Shown: positions 59,447-64,000 of the stretch, piece by piece
How the letters are laid out: every line of letters starts with the position of its first letter
Numbering within the stretch: position 1 is the stretch's first letter
Source: Labia minor
Lineage: Eukaryota; Arthropoda; Insecta; Dermaptera; Spongiphoridae
NCBI GenBank assembly: GCA_963082975.1
Contig: OY720347.1
Span: forward strand, 8,848,225 to 8,912,224
DNA length: 64,000 bases
Reading direction: 5' to 3'
Translations under genes and position numbers: made by a program
Notes under the pieces: model-generated
Seen by the model: the letters and a program-made list of their open reading frames with translations, nothing else
What the model was told of the DNA's origin: nothing
Databases searched by the model: none

Positions 59447-59584
59447 GGATCGATTGAAATATCTATAAAAATTTTCAAAAGTCTATCTCAATCTAAAGAT
59501 GATGAAAAATCGATTTCAATTTGTCAAAAGAGCGAACAGACAGACAAAGAGACAACGCCAAGTGAAGTTGAAAAAAAGTTATAA
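59447..59584 (+). CDS. Candidate 3'-terminal coding exon of an unknown host gene
   Basis: A pyrimidine-rich tract and CTTCTATACCTTCTAG (59431-59446) form a convincing 3' splice site. It is followed by 45 open codons and TAA. The only frame open across the exon is phase 0 from GGA. The peptide is hydrophilic and protein-like, with SKDDEKSISICQKSEQTDKE near the middle and ending EVEKKL. AATAAA occurs about 50 bp downstream. No known domain is recognised. A possible upstream exon after TTTCAG at about 59328 does not join in frame. Chance cannot be excluded. Confidence 0.4.
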   Translation, partial: GSIEISIKIFKSLSQSKDDEKSISICQKSEQTDKETTPSEVEKKL

Positions 59585-61029
59585 AAAGAATTGAAACGGT
59601 GGTACCTAGAACGGAAAAATAATAATAATCATTTAAATAAAATTAGCTTTTATTTTGATATTTAATTTAAATTTTATAATACGTGTAAGTACACAATGAT
59701 TTAAAATAAATATTCTAATCTCTTATCTGTAAATTCTATAATATTTTTGTTTCAAATGTAAAAATTAAATATAAAAATGATTTATTTATATTCACTTACA
59801 CTCTCGAATGAATATAATCATAGTGTTTTCCAAAAAATAGTCTCTGCGATTTTTTTTTCCTACTATTATAGATCTCGGACAACATTGACTGATTGATTGT
59901 CCCAAGCGAACAAACATATGCTTCAAAAGTTTATGACAATTGTTTTCTAATATCCATTTACTAATTTACAAATAAGAAAAAAACAATTACTAGAAACATA
60001 AATAAAAAGTTATGAAAACATTTTCTTCATTATTATTATTATTAATAATTTCCCACAAAGCACAAGATTTATTTTCACTTTTCATTTGAATAAAATAATT
60101 TTATTTAATTTTCTTCTCTTGTAAAGTGATTTTATAATATAAAATTAATAATAATTAATAGATTTATTAATAAAATGTTTAATATTTGTAGTGTCTTTTC
60201 AATTATTTCATTAAATTCAATCCATTGAAATTAATTAAATAGTAATATGTATATTCAAGTTGATTGATGATGTACCTAATGAATTATTTCAAAATATTTA
60301 CGACGTATATACTAATAAAATATATTTTATATTATGCTAAAAATAGAGAAAAAACGAACTTGATGAAAATAGATTTTAATTTATAATATATATTAATATA
60401 TAAATAGTTTTAAAGAGGAAGAGAGAGAGAGGGAGCTTAATAGATCAAAATAAACAAGTAACATTCCAGAACTTGGCATTAGAATTTGACACACTTTTTA
60501 CTTCTAGAAAATGCAAATATCTAACTAAACGAGAGATTGATCATATAATAACAAACTTATTAATCCTAAACAACTGATTTAGTCATTTAATTTAAAAAAT
60601 AATTTGTTTTAATAATCGACAGTAATTTCAATTGAATAAAGATGTAAGAATTATTCAATAAAATGTATTTGAACTTTTTCACAAATTTAATTTAACAATA
60701 AATTAATATAGTTTGTATGGAGACCCCTTACAAATGCATCGCGAAGATCAACTCTGCTGCAACGGAAGCCTATAATCCAGGCGTATTTGTTTTGTTTTGT
60801 TTTTAAGAAAATATTAATAATTAATTTTTTTCTAAAGAAGATACTTATTCATTTTAAGAAATTATCAATATATTACCTGATTTAATATTTTAAAATTATT
60901 TAAATTTTTAAATTATCATTTGGAACAAGATTTAAAAGTCTTTATAAATTCTTATTTCAGATTATAAAAAAAAATCATCACTGAATTTAAAATATAAGTA
61001 TATATATATATATATATATGTTGGTTTAG
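59585..61029. other. AT-rich stretch with one short GC-richer patch
   Basis: 60715-60785 (GGAGACCCCTTACAAATGCA, CTGCTGCAACGGAAGCC) is open for about 25 codons in one plus-strand frame but has no clear splice sites. Confidence 0.45.
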
Positions 61030-61340
61030 ATTCCCGTGAATGTTATTATTATTACTATCAGATTTATCAGGGATATAATCACGTATTTTTGTGAGATTGT
61101 TTTCTCTTTGTTTTCTTTTCGGCACCCATTTTGGCGCCATTTTCAAGAGATTATTTTTGGGATTCTGGGTCTTAGTCTGTGTGACCAAGGGTTAATATCG
61201 GGATTTTGAGTTGATAGGTTGGGTGGTTTTGTACTCACTGCGTTGCTGTAAAGCCCCGAAGAATCCTGGGCAATCCTGAGACTGACCCACGTCCGCACTG
61301 GAACCCAGTCGGCCTCGGGCTGTTGTCCAGTGCGGAAAAT
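61030..61340 (-). other. GC-rich island with exon-like ORFs and a hairpin
   Basis: The minus strand has an open stretch (about 61236-61325) ending in a consensus donor GTGAGTAC, and a separate ATG (GAAAATGGCGCCAAAATGGG, good start context) opening MAPKWVPKRKQRENNLTKIR at about 61140. A 10-bp perfect stem TCCGCACTGG / CCAGTGCGGA lies at about 61293-61339. Could be a 5' exon and promoter region. No family match. Confidence 0.3.
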
Positions 61341-61705
61341 CGATCTGTATTGGTTTCAGCGTCGGGAAAAATCTTTATTCATTTTTTCTTAATTTAAAAT
61401 AGGAAATTTCAGCAACTACGTCAGACAGCGCTTCCTTAAATACAAAATATTATAAATATAAATAAATCAAATTATAAAATATATATTATGTTATATCCAT
61501 AGGCCATACTTTTCTTAATACGTACGTTTAGGAATTGTATGTTTTATTTATTTTATTTTATTTTTTTTAATTTATGTTCTTTTGAATTTAAATTATTTGT
61601 GCAAAGGCTCGGTGAATCAGGTATTAATATTACCAGCCAAACCCGATAATAAGGAATAATTTATTTTAATGACCGATCGGAGGCTCAGTGAATCAGGTAC
61701 TGTAT
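61335..61705 (-). repeat. RC family copy on minus strand
   Basis: Minus-strand order TACCTGATTCACTGAGCC, GGGTTTGGCTGGTAATATTA, ATATCCATAGGCCATAC inverted, then GACAGCGCTTCCTTAAATAC and TTTTCCCGACGCTGAAACC inverted. It abuts the GC-rich island at 61130-61340. Confidence 0.75.
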
Positions 61706-62217
61706 TCTAAAAAAATTGTTCACGAGATTTTTATGAAATCCATGAATCCATTTTTAAGCTGAACAATCGATCTGTACCTATAGGTTCTATAGTATAGTTA
61801 TATAACTACATAAGATCTCATTTTCAAGAAACAAATATTTTACGTGTTTTTTTTCAGAAATTAAAGTATATCAGGTGTCAATAAATATTCAAATCAATAC
61901 CTTACAATAATTCAAGGTGACTTTGAAAAACATGATACATATTTAAATGAACATCAATATTATTATTATTATTATTTATATATGGTTAATACAAGAATAT
62001 CTTATTTTAACTTAACTTAATTATTAGGAATAAAAATGAAATATTTCTAAAATAAGCAAAAAAAAAAACAAAAACAAAAAATAAAATAAATGATAAATAA
62101 ACCTTTGGCAGACATGGTGAAAATTATTATTAATTATACAAGCAAAATCCATTTTTCGTAACTAAAGGATAAATTTTTATCGAATAAAGTTTTGCCAACT
62201 GTGGCATTTTTTTAGAG

Positions 62218-62535
62218 CATTGGTCGGCAATCTGCGGTTCGCGAGCCGCATATGGCCCTTTCGATGTCAAACAAGATGCGGCTCTCCAGTTCCATGCACA
62301 AATATTAATAATTATATTATTTTTTTATTTTTAAAACACAAAATATATTATACTGCAAACATTATAAAAACACTCAACATAGATCAGTTTATTTATTTTA
62401 GAACAAAAAACAAATCTATATATCGAATCGTAATTAAATTTCATAATAACGAAACAAAAATGTTAGCGGCTCTTTAAATTAATAATTTGGAAATTTTGTA
62501 AAGTGTAACTTTTGGCTCTTCCGTCTGAATAGATT
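62218..62535 (+). mobile_element. hAT-type remnant (gcggctct family)
   Basis: CATTGGTCGGCAATCTGCGG, then GCGAGCCGCATATGGCCC, and repeated GCGGCTCT/GGCTCTT motifs. Typical of hAT MITEs that begin CAGTGGTCGGCAA. The right end is missing or decayed. Confidence 0.55.
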
Positions 62536-62819
62536 CTTAAGTAGTATTTTAGGCAATTATTGTTATTAAATTGAGTCCACAACTCCCTAAAAAGAAGCAA
62601 ACTTATCTAATTTAATCCGCTCTTTGATTGTACTCGTCAAATTTGAAATTAAAAAGACCAATCAGTTTTAAGACATGGCATATCTAAATAAAGATGGTAG
62701 GTAGTACATACATTTAAATTCGAAATAAAAACATTATGAGGATTGCTTTTCTTTTGTAGAATTCTATAGAATTATAGGTTATATAGACCAAGTTAAAACG
62801 AACGATATAAGAGCTAAAC

Positions 62820-63032
62820 CAGGGATTAGTGTGCCGCGAGATTTTCAAAAGTGTGCCGCGAGATTATGACCTTTGAGGCTCTTCCGACTTTTTTTCTAAA
62901 TTTTTTCAATTTGTTTCTAAAAAAAACCGTTTTTGGGACCACTTTTTTACACTTATCCTTTTCTTTGTGTGCCGCCAAATTTTTAAACCGTTTAAAGTTT
63001 GCCGCGGTAAAAAAAAAGGTTGAGAATCACTG
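62820..63032. mobile_element. hAT-type MITE with perfect target duplication
   Basis: Flanks AGCTAAAC at 62812-62819 and 63033-63040 are identical. Right TIR GGTTGAGAATCACTG is intact; the left is degraded (CAGGGATTAGTG). Interior shared with 19996. Confidence 0.9.
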
Positions 63033-63188
63033 AGCTAAACGATAATATTTATTTTTTGTGACCGTTTCTTCCTTTAAAATATATTTTGTTAAAACATATT
63101 CTTTTTCCCATTTTAAACAATTAAACAAACAAATAAAAATTAAATTTATACAAAATTAATAATTTTTACAAGACAGTATCATTTAATA

Positions 63189-63260
63189 CAGTGGTTCTCA
63201 AAAATTGAATGTTTTCCCAAACGCCTGTAACTATTTTTGAAATGACAAATATACTTTAGG
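63189..63260 (+). mobile_element. hAT-type left-end fragment
   Basis: CAGTGGTTCTCAAAAATTG is a typical hAT terminus; no right end can be seen before the window edge. Confidence 0.4.
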
Positions 63261-64000
63261 GTTAAAGTCAAATCCCTATCGATAATCATCAAATTTCTTC
63301 TTGAGAAACATTCAAATTAAATACAATTTAAAGTATAAAACATACAGTTATTGTATCTGTTACAATTTCTAAACTATTTATGTTACTGAAAATAGTGAAT
63401 TTCGAATTTATTACTTTTGTTATTTTGTAATTAATGATATTTATTAAAATTTTATTTTATATATTCCAAAGTTATTCCAATATTGATTGAAACAAGAAGG
63501 AAATGGCGTACTGCAAGGCCAGCCGAGGCAGCCATTTGAATGAAATAGTATTTCATAAATAATCGGAAGGTCTATACTTCAATATGAAAAAATAAATTTG
63601 AAAATTCATCCAACCGTTTTTGTTTTATTGCATTTAAAAAAATGTTACATGGCGGACCCTGTATGTTACATAGTAGACAGGTATACATTATAGGAGGGTA
63701 ATTTTATGTTATGGATTGATGATCAATGATCCATCCTATGATTAATGCACTCCTAAAATTGTAGCATTTGAGTTTCGAATGTCGTTCATTGTGATTTTAC
63801 AAGAGTGGGGTTATTATTGCATACTTTTTTGAAAAAATTATACTGCTCATGTAGTTATATTGGATGCAATTGATGTGATAACGATGTTGTGAGACATTCC
63901 GTAAAATAATTTAATTAAAAGGTCAGATCTTGATTAACGTTATTTCTATAATATAAGAAAGAATATCTGAAAGTATTTCTTTTGTTTTATTTTAAAATTA
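63261..64000. other. AT-rich stretch, nothing recognised
   Basis: A few GC-richer words (GGCGTACTGCAAGGCCAGCC near 63505) but no ORF or paired termini. 61706-62217 and 62536-62811 are also empty. Confidence 0.45.

Overview
The window is strongly AT-rich, repeat-packed nuclear DNA from an animal, most likely an arthropod. The evidence is the mix of mobile elements: a copia-type LTR retrotransposon whose primer site matches the internal (half-molecule) initiator-tRNA site known from Drosophila copia, tRNA-derived SINEs, mariner and Tc1/mariner deletion derivatives, many hAT-type MITEs, and elements built like Helentron-associated repeats (HINE/DINE-1/mini-me type). I cannot name the species. 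There are no operons, Shine-Dalgarno sites or other bacterial features.

No complete host gene is visible. The only long coding region is the copia gag-pol ORF at 51602-55006. Host coding evidence is limited to small exon-like pieces: a good 3' splice site followed by a short ORF and stop at 59447-59584 (+), an ORF ending at a GTAAGT donor at 5437-5629 (+), and weaker ones. Several GC-richer islands (about 3360-3540, 19640-19860, 25436-25640, 27360-27690, 36370-36620, 50630-50930, 57770-57850, 61130-61340) stand out from the AT-rich background and may be regulatory DNA or UTR exons. The window therefore reads as intergenic or intronic DNA.

Layout. 1-3.3 kb: copy of family HA, partial RC-type repeats, a ~198-bp tandem duplication, a tRNA-Gln-like remnant, and a SINE holding two perfect hairpins. 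5.4-10.1 kb: exon candidate, mariner MITE, two HA copies, a fold-back FB element. 10.8-16 kb: hAT MITEs, integrase and LINE remnants, an RC copy. 16.8-24.7 kb: direct repeats around a segment containing an 18S rRNA fragment, the same segment again 7 kb later, an FB element carrying a nested hAT MITE, and a Tc1/mariner derivative. 24.8-31.3 kb: composite hAT MITEs present twice, RC copies, a fold-back. 31.7-43.3 kb: HA and HB copies, including HB inside HA and HB inside a hAT MITE. 43.6-50.1 kb: hAT MITE with transposase remnant, second Tc1/mariner derivative, HB, SINE interrupted by a retroposed 3' end, FB element. 51.1-55.4 kb: HA copy split by copia. 55-64 kb: HA deletion copy, long inverted repeat, exon candidates, RC and hAT copies.

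The most unusual points are: a very young copia (identical LTRs, perfect target duplication) whose intact ORF lacks the RNase H region; two otherwise unrelated families (HA, HB) that share terminal architecture and T-run insertion without target duplication; a double-hairpin template-switch scar in a SINE; and an 18S rRNA fragment carried inside a duplicated AT-rich segment. Family names HA, HB, RC and FB are mine.
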